Counted from the first letter of the stretch, positions 7,796 to 14,832 are shown. The stretch: DNA of 40,050 nucleotides from Planctomycetota bacterium (GCA_017306025.1 JAFKJJ010000544.1:1-40050), one strand, 5' to 3'. The notes: generated by a model not told the origin, from the sequence alone. A program made the numbers and translations.

Positions 7796-8354
7796 GTCGT
7801 CCTCGGGCGCGCCGGGTGGCGGGGTTAGCGCTACGATAAACGTTCGCATCCGCGTCGGAAACGCTATTCCAGAGCCCGCCGCTATGAGCTTGTGCCGACC
7901 ACCGACTGCGTCGTTCTTGTCGCGAGTGGAATCGGCCCCGTACGCCTTCAGGGGCCTGGGCTGAAACGAGATGGGAGGTTGGTCGCCGCGCGATCACGCG
8001 GCTGCGCCGACGGCTTCGAGTTGGTTTTTAGAGTGGTCCGCTCGCTCCGCGAGCGGTTGCGGTTGTCGGCGCGATGACTTTGGCCCCTATGCATTTCCGG
8101 ACGCGTCGCGCCGCTCGCGGAGCGAGCGGACCACTCTGAAGACCCGATCGCGGCTACACCGCCAGCGGCTTCGAGTTGGACTGGTTCTGCGCCGGCCGCA
8201 CGCGTCGCCACGCCGCCCCGGCCAGGCGCACCAGGCTCCGGGGACGAGCCACCCCTCAGCGTACCCGATAGCTGCCCGCCATAGAAACATACCAGGGGTG
8301 AGTGGCGAGTGGTAAATTGAAGGCGCCATACCGTATTTTGCAGCGGAGACGCAG
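7796..8354. other. gene-free interval with duplicated REP-containing module
   Basis: No convincing ORF is present. The interval holds two imperfect direct copies of a module ending CGGCTTCGAGTTGG (7991-8024 and 8145-8179) and two inverted REP-like hairpins between them. A short GGTGAGT/GGCGAGT arm at 8297-8313 belongs with the heptamer tract at 8404. Everything else appears non-coding. Confidence 0.5.
8030..8137. repeat. inverted pair of REP-like hairpins (copies 2 and 3)
   Basis: A 27-bp sequence at 8030-8056 recurs as its exact reverse complement at 8111-8137. Each arm is itself a hairpin: GTGGT then stem CCGCTCGC/GCGAGCGG with loop TCC. Inverted pairs of such hairpins are the usual form of REP doublets mobilised by RAYT transposases. 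No RAYT gene is in this window. Confidence 0.75.
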
Positions 8355-9197
8355 ATGAAACGGTTCCTTGTCGCGGTCGGCGCGTTCGCGGTTCTGCTCG
8401 GCTCACTCACCACTCACCACTCACCACTCGCCGCCCAGGAGCCGAAGGGCAAAGAGAAGGCCATCACGATCCGCTGGTACGGGCAGTCGTTCTTCCAGGT
8501 GGAGGACTCGGCCGGGCACAAGTTCGCGTTCGACCCGCACGGCATCCCCGTGTTCGGCCGCGTGCCGGTCAAGGCCGACTTCGTCATGGTCAGCCACCCC
8601 CACGACGACCACTCGCTCATCGAGATGATCGACACCGGCAAGAAGGACGGGCGCATCGCGGAAAGCGACGTGTACCGCGGCGTGATCGAGAACAAGGCCG
8701 GTAAGCAGGAGTGGAAGACGATCGACGAGAAGCGCGGGCAGATCCGCATCCGCAACGTCGCCACCTATCACGACACCCAGAACGGCCTCCAGCGCGGCAA
8801 GAACAGCGTCTTCGTGATCGACGTGGACGGCCTCGTCATCTGCCACCTCGGCGATCTCGGCCACGAGTTGAGCGCCGAGCAGATCAAGGCGATCGGTAAG
8901 GTGGACGTACTCATGATTCCCATCGGGGGCATTTACACCATCAACGGCGAGCAGGCCCAGGCCGTAATGAACCAGATCAAACCGCGGCTGTTCGTACTGC
9001 CGATGCACTACGGCGTACCCGGCTACGACGACCTCGCCGGTCCGGAAGAGTTCCTCGACGGGCTGAAGAACGTCAAGAAGACCCCGAACACCAACGAACT
9101 CACTTTTCCCATCTCTCTGAAGGCCGACGCCCCGACCGTCGTGATGCTCGGCTGGAAGAAGCCGGAACTGCTGCCGCCCAAAGAGCCGAAAAAATAG
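8355..9197 (+). CDS. exported metallo-beta-lactamase-fold hydrolase (UlaG-like)
   Basis: The product is 280 residues. A signal peptide (MKRFLVAVGAFAVLLGSL) is followed by a domain starting ITIRWYGQSFFQV. VSHPHDDHS, near residue 84, is a variant of the HxHxDH zinc motif, and ATYHD, CHLGDLGHEL and PMHYGVPGYDD provide later metal positions. This is the UlaG/YtoP-like branch of the beta-lactamase fold, whose members cleave phosphodiester or lactone bonds; the substrate cannot be told from sequence. The residues SLTTHHSPLAAQ just after the hydrophobic core are encoded by a 7-bp tandem repeat, so part of the signal region derives from repeat DNA. A strong terminator follows the gene. No operon partner is seen. 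Confidence 0.85.
   Translation: MKRFLVAVGAFAVLLGSLTTHHSPLAAQEPKGKEKAITIRWYGQSFFQVEDSAGHKFAFDPHGIPVFGRVPVKADFVMVSHPHDDHSLIEMIDTGKKDGRIAESDVYRGVIENKAGKQEWKTIDEKRGQIRIRNVATYHDTQNGLQRGKNSVFVIDVDGLVICHLGDLGHELSAEQIKAIGKVDVLMIPIGGIYTINGEQAQAVMNQIKPRLFVLPMHYGVPGYDDLAGPEEFLDGLKNVKKTPNTNELTFPISLKADAPTVVMLGWKKPELLPPKEPKK
8402..8432 (+). repeat. heptamer tandem repeat (ACTCACC units) inside a gene
   Basis: Three ACTCACC units and one ACTCGCC unit run in tandem inside the signal-peptide region of the gene that starts at 8355. A shorter inverted arm of the same unit lies at 8297-8313, so the two arms flank the start codon. Confidence 0.75.
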
Positions 9198-9240
9198 TGC
9201 GTGTGAGGGAATACCAGAGCCACGAGCCGCGAAGGACGAA

Positions 9241-9285
9241 AAGGCCGAAGGCCAGAACCATGACGGCTCTGGCCTTCGGCCTTTC
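9241..9285 (+). terminator. Rho-independent terminator after the MBL-fold gene
   Basis: A perfect 17-bp stem (arms 9241-9257 and 9269-9285, each ending in AAAGGCC/GGCCTTT) has an 11-nt loop. It is nested inside an outer 11-bp inverted repeat GTGCGTGTGAG/CTCACACGCAC. The A- and T-ended arms could work in both directions. Confidence 0.7.
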
Positions 9286-9468
9286 CTGATAGCCACTCAC
9301 ACGCACACTCATCAAACACTCACGATCGCACTTGCACTTTTCCGGCCGTACCTCAATCCCAACTACGGACTTTGCGGATGCGGTAACCGCGTTGGCCTGT
9401 AGCGATTTTTCGCTCTAGGGTTGTGCGGCACACCGTCCGGGGACCGGACGCCGGAGCGAGCGCACGCA

Positions 9469-10860
9469 ATGATCGGTCGCGTATTCCTGGGACGCTACGA
9501 GACCCGGCGCCTGCTCGGGGAAGGCGGGATGGGCAAGGTGTACCTCGCGCGCCAGCTCGACCTCGGCCGCGACGTGGTCGTGAAGGTGATGCACGAGACG
9601 ATCGCGGCCGATCCGAAGTTCCGCGACCGGTTCCAGCGCGAAACGCTCCTCATGGCCCGGTTCCAGCACCCCGGGGCCGTCACCCTCTACGACGCCAGTC
9701 TCGACGACCCGCTCGGCCCGTGCATCGTGATGGAGTACGTCAAGGGCACCAACCTCGAAACGCTCCTGGCCAAGAACGGGCGCATGAGCGCCCCGCGGGT
9801 CGGGCGCATCATCGGCGAGCTGTGCGAGGTGCTCCAGGCCGCGCACGACGAGGGCATCATCCACCGCGACCTGAAGCCCGCGAATCTGATGATCATCGAG
9901 CCGGATACCCCGCGCGAGCGCATCAAGGTCATGGACTTCGGCCTGGCGAAGCTGATCGAGGGCGAGCCCGGCACGCGGAAGGTCACCGACACCAACGTCG
10001 ATTTTGCGGTCGGCACGCCCGGCTACATCTGTCCGGAACAGGTCCGCGGCGAGGAGATGGACCACCGCGGCGACCTGTATTCGGTCGGCATCATGATGTA
10101 CGAGCTGATTACGGGCCGGCTCCCGTTCAACGGGCCGACGTCGATGGACATTCTGCTCGCGCACGCCACCGAGTACGCGCCGACGTTCGCCGAACTGGGT
10201 CTGAGCGGGTGGGTGCCGGCCGAGATCGAGGAGCTGGTGTTCGACACCCTGGCGAAGGACCCCCAGGACCGACCGCAAACGGCCCGCGAACTGGCCGACC
10301 GGTACGACAACGCGCTGAACCGTGCCCAGGCGAAGGCGGAGGCGCGGTCGCACCACGGGTTGCGGGTCGGCACGCTGCCGGGCGGCTCGTACGCCGGACC
10401 GCTGCCGGTCCCGCCGAACGCGGCGCCGACACCGGCCCCGGCGAACGCCCCGACCGTGGTACAGGTCCACGCGCGCGACGAGGCGGCGCTGCCGTTCCAC
10501 ATGGAAGCGTGGATGCCGGAGAGCATCGCGATCATGAAGCTCCGCGGGTTCGTCCACGACGCGGGCGGCGAGGTGGTGGAGAGCGTGCCGGGGCTGATCA
10601 AGGTGCGGCTCGGGGGTCGGAAGGGCACCTCGCACGGCGGCGGGCCGCTGTCGTGGCTGGGCCTGCGCCGCTCGTCGGGGCCGGTCGACGTGGAACTGCA
10701 CCTGCACCACCTCGACCCGACGAAGGACAACCAGCTCACCGTTCACGTCCTGTTCCGCCCGTCGCACCCGGCGCTCCTGACCGACCGCAACTGGCGGCAG
10801 CGCTGCACGCAGGTGTTCATCGAACTCCGCTCCTATCTCATGGGTCGCTCTCCGGAGTGA
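9469..10860 (+). CDS. Hanks-type serine/threonine protein kinase
   Basis: The product is 463 residues. The kinase domain spans about residues 7-275: LGEGGMGKVYLA is the glycine loop, VVVKVMHE carries the ATP lysine, IIHRDLKPANLM the catalytic loop, VMDFGLAK the metal-binding DFG, and GTPGYICPEQV the activation/P+1 segment. All catalytic residues are present. A proline/alanine linker follows, then about 110 residues starting near LPFHMEAWMPESIAIM, with a region of alternating strands (VDVELHLHHLD, QLTVHVLFRPS) and no named family. There is no membrane helix, so it appears cytoplasmic. The ATG at 9469 has GGAG about 14 bases upstream and starts the domain properly. intI begins 78 bases downstream. 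Confidence 0.93.
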   Translation: MIGRVFLGRYETRRLLGEGGMGKVYLARQLDLGRDVVVKVMHETIAADPKFRDRFQRETLLMARFQHPGAVTLYDASLDDPLGPCIVMEYVKGTNLETLLAKNGRMSAPRVGRIIGELCEVLQAAHDEGIIHRDLKPANLMIIEPDTPRERIKVMDFGLAKLIEGEPGTRKVTDTNVDFAVGTPGYICPEQVRGEEMDHRGDLYSVGIMMYELITGRLPFNGPTSMDILLAHATEYAPTFAELGLSGWVPAEIEELVFDTLAKDPQDRPQTARELADRYDNALNRAQAKAEARSHHGLRVGTLPGGSYAGPLPVPPNAAPTPAPANAPTVVQVHARDEAALPFHMEAWMPESIAIMKLRGFVHDAGGEVVESVPGLIKVRLGGRKGTSHGGGPLSWLGLRRSSGPVDVELHLHHLDPTKDNQLTVHVLFRPSHPALLTDRNWRQRCTQVFIELRSYLMGRSPE

Positions 10861-10938
10861 ACTGGCCCGTTGACACGTCCGCTGGCTCGGGTCATCCTGT
10901 CGCGAAGTGAACGGCCCACCACTTCCGGGGATGACGCC

Positions 10939-12045
10939 ATGAACCCGTCCGCTCCCGCACAACAGCCGAAGGTGCTCGACCGCGTCCGCGCGGCTTGTCG
11001 CGTCCGACACTTCAGCAAACGCACCGAGGACGCGTATCACGATTGGGCCGAGCGGTTCATTCGGTTTCACGGCATCCGCCATCCGAACACGATGGCGGAA
11101 TCCGAGGTGAACGCCTTCCTCACGCACCTCGCGGTGGAACGGAACGTCGCGGCCTCGACTCAGAATCAGGCGATGGCGGCGCTCCTGTTCCTCTACGAAC
11201 ACGTTCTCGGAAGGCCGCTCAATCGGCTGGACATGGTACGCGCTGCGCGCCCGAAGCGGTTGCCCGTGGTTCTCACGCGGGAGGAGGTGGGCCGAGTCAT
11301 TGACAAGCTGGAGGGGGCTTATCGACTCGTCGCGCTTCTCCAGTACGGCTCCGGCTTGCGCCTGTTGGAATGCCTCCAGTTGCGGATCAAAGACCTCGAC
11401 GGGGGCAACAACGTGATCGTCGTTCGGCACGGCAAGGGTGCGAAGGACCGCCGCACCGTCTTCCCCGAATCGATCAAACCGGAGCTGCGCGAGCACGTCC
11501 GGCGGGTGCTGGCCCTGCACAAGCGCGACTCGGCCGGTGGGTTCGGCGCTGCGCCGCTGCCGGAGGCGTTCGGCCGGAAGGGACCGTTGGTCAGTCGCGA
11601 CTTCTGTTGGCAGTTTGTGTTTCCGGCGTCGGAACTCTGCCGCGACCCGCGCACCGATCAGTTGGTGCGTTGGCACCTACACGACAGTGCCATGTCGCGC
11701 GCGTTCGGCGTAGCGGTCCGGGAGTCGGGCATCGGTAAGCGGGCGACAACCCATAGCCTGCGGCACTCGTTCGCGACCCATCTTCTGGAGGCAGGTTCCG
11801 ACATCCGCACGGTTCAGGAGCTGCTCGGCCACGAGAGCGTGGAAACGACGATGATCTACACTCACGTTCTCAACAGCGGTCGGCTCGCGGTGCGCAGTCC
11901 ACTCGACCGCCCGTTGGCCCGCCCCCCCGTGTTAGATTGCGGCGCATTGCAATCTAACACGGGAGCCGTTTTCTCTAGTTTACAGCCGCAACTTGCGGCT
12001 TCGGCGTCACTTGCGCTGCCGGCGGGGCCGGACGGCCGCCGGTGA
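10939..12045 (+). CDS. intI: integron integrase (tyrosine recombinase)
   Basis: The product is 368 residues. The N-terminal core-binding domain (about 10-100) begins with LDRVRAACRVRHFSKRTEDA, as in IntI. The catalytic set is Arg141 (GSGLRLLE), Lys166/169 (HGKGAKDRR), His272 and Arg275 (THSLRHSFATHLL), His298 (LGHES) and nucleophile Tyr307 (MIYTHVL). The integron-specific insert before the second arginine is present (residues about 205-250, PLPEAFGRKGP and DPRTDQLVRWHLHDSAMSRAF), which separates IntI from XerC/D. SPLDRPL near 320 is where IntI proteins normally end; here about 45 extra residues run through a 15-bp inverted repeat. I chose the ATG at 10939, with GGGG 8 bases upstream, over an in-frame ATG at 10870. 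Confidence 0.93.
   Translation: MNPSAPAQQPKVLDRVRAACRVRHFSKRTEDAYHDWAERFIRFHGIRHPNTMAESEVNAFLTHLAVERNVAASTQNQAMAALLFLYEHVLGRPLNRLDMVRAARPKRLPVVLTREEVGRVIDKLEGAYRLVALLQYGSGLRLLECLQLRIKDLDGGNNVIVVRHGKGAKDRRTVFPESIKPELREHVRRVLALHKRDSAGGFGAAPLPEAFGRKGPLVSRDFCWQFVFPASELCRDPRTDQLVRWHLHDSAMSRAFGVAVRESGIGKRATTHSLRHSFATHLLEAGSDIRTVQELLGHESVETTMIYTHVLNSGRLAVRSPLDRPLARPPVLDCGALQSNTGAVFSSLQPQLAASASLALPAGPDGRR
11926..11963. repeat. perfect 15-bp inverted repeat in the intI 3' end
   Basis: Arms 11926-11940 and 11949-11963 pair completely around an 8-nt loop and are soon followed by a T-rich stretch (GTTTTCTCTAGTTT). It has the shape of a terminator but lies inside the open frame encoding the integrase C-terminal extension. 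A one-base shift would create a TAG at 11930-11932, so the annotated extension could be read-through of an old stop. Confidence 0.7.
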
Positions 12046-12049
12046 TAGC

Positions 12050-12078
12050 TTGCAAAACTTGCAATGTTTGGGGATATT
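12050..12078 (+). promoter_or_regulatory. candidate cassette promoter (Pc-like)
   Basis: TTGCAA and GATATT are separated by exactly 17 bases, each four of six to the sigma-70 consensus, in a local AT-rich patch between intI and the array. It points into the cassettes. The position fits the cassette promoter known from integrons, though here downstream of intI. Confidence 0.4.
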
Positions 12079-12092
12079 AGCTTGGTCAAGAT

Positions 12093-12107
12093 AATCACTT
12101 GTTCGGC
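12093..12107 (+). other. candidate attI recombination core
   Basis: AATCACTTGTTCGGC is the first GTTCGGC after intI. It lacks the paired left half seen in the attC sites, as expected for attI. A near copy (AATCCCTTGTTCGGC) lies at 12257-12271 immediately before cassette 1. Confidence 0.5.
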
Positions 12108-12157
12108 TACAGAGAGGCGCCAGCGGTGGGCCGGCGGGTTCCGACGGCCGCCGGCTC

Positions 12158-12271
12158 GGCAAACTAATTCGGGCGGTGCCTGGCGTGTCAGCCACGTTCC
12201 GGGTAGTCTCGAATGACTACCCGGAACGAGGCTGTAGGCCGAAATCCAGGCAAACCAATCCCTTGTTCGGC
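12158..12271 (+). other. divergent attC-like site of an ORF-less segment before cassette 1
   Basis: GGCAAAC (12158-12164) and GTTCGGC (12265-12271) are each 12 bases from a paired inner box (TGCCTGG at 12177, CCAGGCA at 12246). The interior is a long hairpin (CAGCC plus 13 bp, loop CTCGAATG at 12208-12215). This is the overall attC plan, but the boxes differ from the other six sites. It may instead be part of attI. It leaves a 164-bp segment without a gene between two cores. Confidence 0.4.
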
Positions 12272-12284
12272 GGCGGAGGCGTGG

Positions 12285-12800
12285 ATGCGGGTCGTTGCCG
12301 CAGAAGACCCGGAAGCCCTCGCTCTCCGTGACGACCTCACCGGTCGGGCGATGGACACGGACGCCGCCGGCCTGATGACCGCCAACGTGTGGCTGTGGGC
12401 CGTCGAGCGGCCCGATCCGGACCCGCGAGCCGTCGTCTCGGCGGTACTCGCCCTGCCGGAGTTCCCCGGTCGCACGTGGCTGGAGCCGGACCGGGGCTCG
12501 GCCCCGTGGGTTGAGTTGCCCGCCGAGGCCGCCATCGGTGTTGCTGTCCTGTTGCTCACAGGCGGGCAGTCGCTGGAGGTGCCGGCGTTCCACGGCGAGT
12601 CGGAGGCGGCAGCGCAGTTTGCGGCTCGGCTGCTGGCGTGGGCTGGCCATCCGGTCGCGGCGATGGCAAGCTGGGAGCATCGGCCGGGCGGGGTGTCCTC
12701 CGGGTTCAACCTGTTCCGGGTGCCCCACTGGTTCGACGAAGGGTTGGCCTTGGTCGGGCCACAGCGCGCGGCTCTGCTGTGGTTCGTCGGCTCCGACTGA
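12285..12800 (+). CDS. cassette 1: hypothetical protein
   Basis: The 171-residue protein is not recognised. It is acidic and rich in alanine, leucine and tryptophan, with phrases such as LMTANVWLWAVERPD, VLALPEFPGRTW and LLAWAGHPVAAMASWEHRPG, and it has no signal peptide or clear membrane span. The start is the ATG at 12285: it follows GTTCGGC by 13 bases and has GGAGG at 12275-12279. A longer in-frame extension upstream would cross the recombination core and is unlikely. The frame ends 10 bases before attC1. Cassette geometry is the best evidence that it is a mobile gene. It has no obvious link with resistance. Confidence 0.7.
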   Translation: MRVVAAEDPEALALRDDLTGRAMDTDAAGLMTANVWLWAVERPDPDPRAVVSAVLALPEFPGRTWLEPDRGSAPWVELPAEAAIGVAVLLLTGGQSLEVPAFHGESEAAAQFAARLLAWAGHPVAAMASWEHRPGGVSSGFNLFRVPHWFDEGLALVGPQRAALLWFVGSD

Positions 12801-12810
12801 CGCCCCAGAC

Positions 12811-12922
12811 GCCGAACCGGTCGCTGCACCGGACCCGGCCACGTGAGTTGATTTCCAGAGCTTGCCGGTACGTGGATCGGCTGACGGGTCTCGCGGCCGG
12901 GCCGGTGAGCTTGATGTTCGGC
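12811..12922 (+). other. attC site 1
   Basis: Left core GCCGAAC (12811-12817) and right core GTTCGGC (12916-12922) are exact complements. The inner boxes CACCGG-A-CCCGGCC and GGCCGGG-CCGGTG pair, leaving one extrahelical A at 12833, 16 nt after the left core. GGTG lies 8 nt before the right core. The site is 112 bp and has the imperfect symmetry that makes attC fold as a single strand. Confidence 0.85.
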
Positions 12923-12939
12923 ACCTGAGGACGCGGCGG

Positions 12940-13251
12940 ATGACGGATGTCAAAGACTGCCCGAAGTGCGGCCTCGTGAACCCGCCCTCGGCCCAGCGAT
13001 GCGACTGCGGGTATGATTTCATCAGCCGTAGCGTTGAGGCCTCATACCTGGGCAAGCGGGACCCGCGCGCCGCCGATCTCACTTCGGCTGAGACCGCACT
13101 CGTTCTCCTGGTGCCCGGTCTCGGCGCGGTCCTGGGGTTCGCGGCCCGGTCGCAGGGGCGGATCCGGGCCGGAAACAAGATGATCATCGCGTCCATGCTG
13201 ATGATCATTATGCCGTTGGCGATCTTCGCCACGTTCGTGGGGTGTCGGTGA
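12940..13251 (+). CDS. cassette 2: small zinc-ribbon membrane protein
   Basis: The 103-residue protein has an N-terminal zinc ribbon, CPKCGLVNPPSAQRCDCGYDF (residues about 7-27), with four cysteines in a C-x2-C...C-x-C pattern. Two membrane helices follow: ALVLLVPGLGAVLGFA near residue 53 and MIIASMLMIIMPLAIFATFV near residue 82. The ATG at 12940 lies 18 bases after the core, with a GGCGG-type site. Proteins of this plan are frequent in Gemmata-type genomes and their role is unknown; the ribbon may sense or anchor. It lies wholly between attC1 and attC2, ending about 65 bases before the attC2 left core. Confidence 0.75.
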   Translation: MTDVKDCPKCGLVNPPSAQRCDCGYDFISRSVEASYLGKRDPRAADLTSAETALVLLVPGLGAVLGFAARSQGRIRAGNKMIIASMLMIIMPLAIFATFVGCR

Positions 13252-13317
13252 ATACGGGCATCTGTGCTCCAGTATTGGGGGCGCCAGACCCGATGCGGCT
13301 TCGCTTTGCCCCATCGG

Positions 13318-13407
13318 GCCGAACCCGGCGCTGCACCTGACACCGCCATCGGCCACAGTTATGTCGCTCACTCCATCCTGGCGGTGCAGGTGAGCTATTT
13401 GTTCGGC
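13318..13407 (+). other. attC site 2
   Basis: Cores GCCGAAC (13318) and GTTCGGC (13401) flank boxes CACCTG-A-CACCGCC and GGCGGTG-CAGGTG. These pair perfectly except for the extrahelical A at 13340, again 16 nt after the left core. The box sequence differs from site 1 yet both arms change together, showing selection on pairing. GGTG lies 8 nt before the right core. Confidence 0.87.
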
Positions 13408-13423
13408 CACCGAGGGCGTACCG

Positions 13424-14008
13424 ATGCCGCCGCCCATCAGCGTGGAACTTGCGCCCCATAACAGAACGTGGGCCGCGGCTGCGGCCGCCGAGGGTGAGCG
13501 GCTGATGGCGGCCCTCGGCCCGGTTCTGCTCGGTGTGTACCACGTGGGCTCCACGGCGATCCCCGGGATCATCGCCAAGCCGATCCTGGATCTCCTGCCC
13601 GTGGTGGCCTCCGCCGGCGGCCTCGACGAGTGCCGCCCGGTCGTCGAGGCGCTCGGCTACGAGTGGTGGGGCGAACTCGGGCTGCCCGGCCGCCGCTACT
13701 GCACCCGGAGCGACCGGGCGACGGGGCGGCGACTGGTCCAGCTCCACTGCTACGCCCGCGGCTCGCCGGAGATCGACCGCCACTTGGCGTTCCGCGACTA
13801 CCTCCGCCACAGGCCCGACATTGCCGAGGCCTACGCGCGGGAGAAGGACCGTTGCCGGCGGCTCCACCCCGACGACTCCCACGCCTACGGCGATTGCAAA
13901 GGCCGGTGGATCGCGCGGGTGGAGGCCGAAGCGGTTCTGTGGCAGCGATCCGTTCAGCCCGCGCACGAAGGGGCCGAACCGGTCGCCGCACCGGACCCGA
14001 CCGTGTGA
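13424..14008 (+). CDS. cassette 3: GrpB/UPF0157 family protein
   Basis: The 194-residue protein contains the GrpB signature. [21 protein letters not shown] (residues about 38-58) carries the GS motif of the nucleotidyltransferase-like fold, followed by [31 protein letters not shown] and the C-terminal helix region [13 protein letters not shown]. The family is related to nucleotidyltransferases; substrates are unknown, and some members resemble resistance or CoaE-fusion domains. The ATG at 13424 is 17 bases after the core. The last 12 residues ([12 protein letters not shown]) and the stop lie inside attC3, so the cassette's tail is encoded by the recombination site. Confidence 0.85.
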   Translation: MPPPISVELAPHNRTWAAAAAAEGERLMAALGPVLLGVYHVGSTAIPGIIAKPILDLLPVVASAGGLDECRPVVEALGYEWWGELGLPGRRYCTRSDRATGRRLVQLHCYARGSPEIDRHLAFRDYLRHRPDIAEAYAREKDRCRRLHPDDSHAYGDCKGRWIARVEAEAVLWQRSVQPAHEGAEPVAAPDPTV

Positions 14009-14079
14009 TTGGTTTCCCGGTGCTCGCCGCGCCTCGTGGAGGCGGGTTGCGTTCCCGGCCGGTGGGCTTACTGTTCGGC
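13973..14079 (+). other. attC site 3
   Basis: Cores GCCGAAC (13973) and GTTCGGC (14073). Box CACCGG pairs with CCGGTG; an extrahelical A falls at 13995, 16 nt after the left core. The inner part is less perfectly paired than in sites 1 and 2. GGTG lies 8 nt before the right core. The left part is translated as the end of the GrpB cassette. Confidence 0.82.
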
Positions 14080-14094
14080 GGCGGAGGGGACCCT

Positions 14095-14424
14095 ATGGTT
14101 TACCTGTACCTCGCCATCGCCATCGTCGGCGAGGTGGTCGCCACGAGCGCGCTGAAGGCGTCCGAGTCCTTCACCAAGCCGCTCCCGAGCCTACTGGTCG
14201 TGGCCGGCTACGGGATCGCTTTCTACTTCCTGTCGGTGTGTCTCAGGTCGATCAACGTCGGTGTCGCCTACGCGATCTGGTCCGGACTGGGGATCGTCCT
14301 TGTGACGGCCGCCGCCGCTGTCCTCTACAAGCAGGTGCCGGACGGGTGGGCCGTCCTCGGGATGGCGCTCATCGTGGCCGGGGTGCTGGTGCTGAACCTG
14401 TTGTCCAAGGGCGCGGCGCACTGA
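14095..14424 (+). CDS. cassette 4: SMR-family (EmrE/Qac-like) efflux transporter
   Basis: The 109-residue protein has four membrane helices: about 2-21, 33-51, 57-77 and 84-104. Glu13 in the first helix ([13 protein letters not shown]) aligns with the proton- and substrate-binding glutamate of EmrE. The signature [12 protein letters not shown] in helix 3 and the end GVLVLNLLS match the small multidrug resistance family. These inner-membrane dimers exchange protons for lipophilic cations or guanidinium-type compounds; subfamily is not decided here. The ATG at 14095 has GGAGGGG 5-11 bases upstream and lies 15 bases after the core. SMR genes are classic integron cassettes, but here in an environmental-type planctomycete integron. 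Confidence 0.93.
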   Translation: MVYLYLAIAIVGEVVATSALKASESFTKPLPSLLVVAGYGIAFYFLSVCLRSINVGVAYAIWSGLGIVLVTAAAAVLYKQVPDGWAVLGMALIVAGVLVLNLLSKGAAH

Positions 14425-14438
14425 GCGCCGCCACAGAC

Positions 14439-14536
14439 GCCGAACAAGGCGCGGCACCGAACCGGGGCCGGGTGACGGGCTTCTGGGCGTCCGTTGCTCC
14501 CGGGCACGGCCCCGACAGGTGGGATTGTTGTTCGGC
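14439..14536 (+). other. attC site 4
   Basis: Cores GCCGAAC (14439) and GTTCGGC (14530). CACC and CGGGGCCG in the left half pair with CGGCCCCG and GGTG in the right half, with one more base on the left (A at 14461, the same +16 register). GGTG lies 8 nt before the right core. Confidence 0.82.
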
Positions 14537-14832
14537 CGCAAGAAGGGCGCAGAAGCGGGCAAGCGTGAGGAAGATGATCGCGACCGGGCTCGTGACCGTG
14601 CCCTCCGCATCGCCGCCCGCCCGGAGCTGAGGGTGGGAGCGAGGAAGAGGCTCAGGCGGTCGGGTTCTTGTGCGGCCTGCCGCCGGCGGAGATGGTTCGA
14701 GTGCTCGACCAGGTGTTCGCGGCGACCGTCCCCTTCCCGAGCGAGGCGGACATCACTCGTGGTCGGATCGGGCCTCCTCGCCCGGCGCCGCCCCGTCTGT
14801 GGGTGGAATGCCGCCCGACGCTGAGAAGGCGG
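14537..14832 (+). pseudogene. cassette 5: decayed hypothetical ORF
   Basis: The first frame encodes a charged segment (FGRKKGAEAGKREEDDRDRA). From about 14632 the coding-like signal passes to another frame reading GGSEEEAQAVGFLCGLPPAEM and VFAATVPFPSEADITRGR, which continues to the next attC. Neither frame alone has a suitable start after the core. I infer a frameshifted cassette gene of unknown family. The second part may have been a short soluble domain. Confidence 0.4.

Larger units (their letters stand above)
12018..12154 (+). repeat. 25-bp direct repeat flanking the attI core
   Basis: 12018-12042 and 12130-12154 match at 22 of 25 positions (both begin GCCGGCGGG and end GACGGCCGCCGG). 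The first overlaps the end of intI. They flank the first GTTCGGC core and might be accessory integrase-binding repeats, but that function is only a guess. Confidence 0.4.

Noticed and set aside
10861..10938. A LexA box or strong promoter before intI
   Set aside because: TTGACA at 10870 has no acceptable -10 at 16-18 bases, and no CTG-N10-CAG type operator was seen.
11926..11963. The inverted repeat in intI, whose arms contain GTTAGAT and ATCTAAC, as an attC site
   Set aside because: The core order is reversed (R' before R'') on both strands, spacing is far too short, and there is no cassette flanking it.
14519..14824. The GTG-started ORF at 14519 as an intact cassette gene
   Set aside because: Its start lies before the recombination core inside attC4, and the coding signal moves to another frame near 14632.
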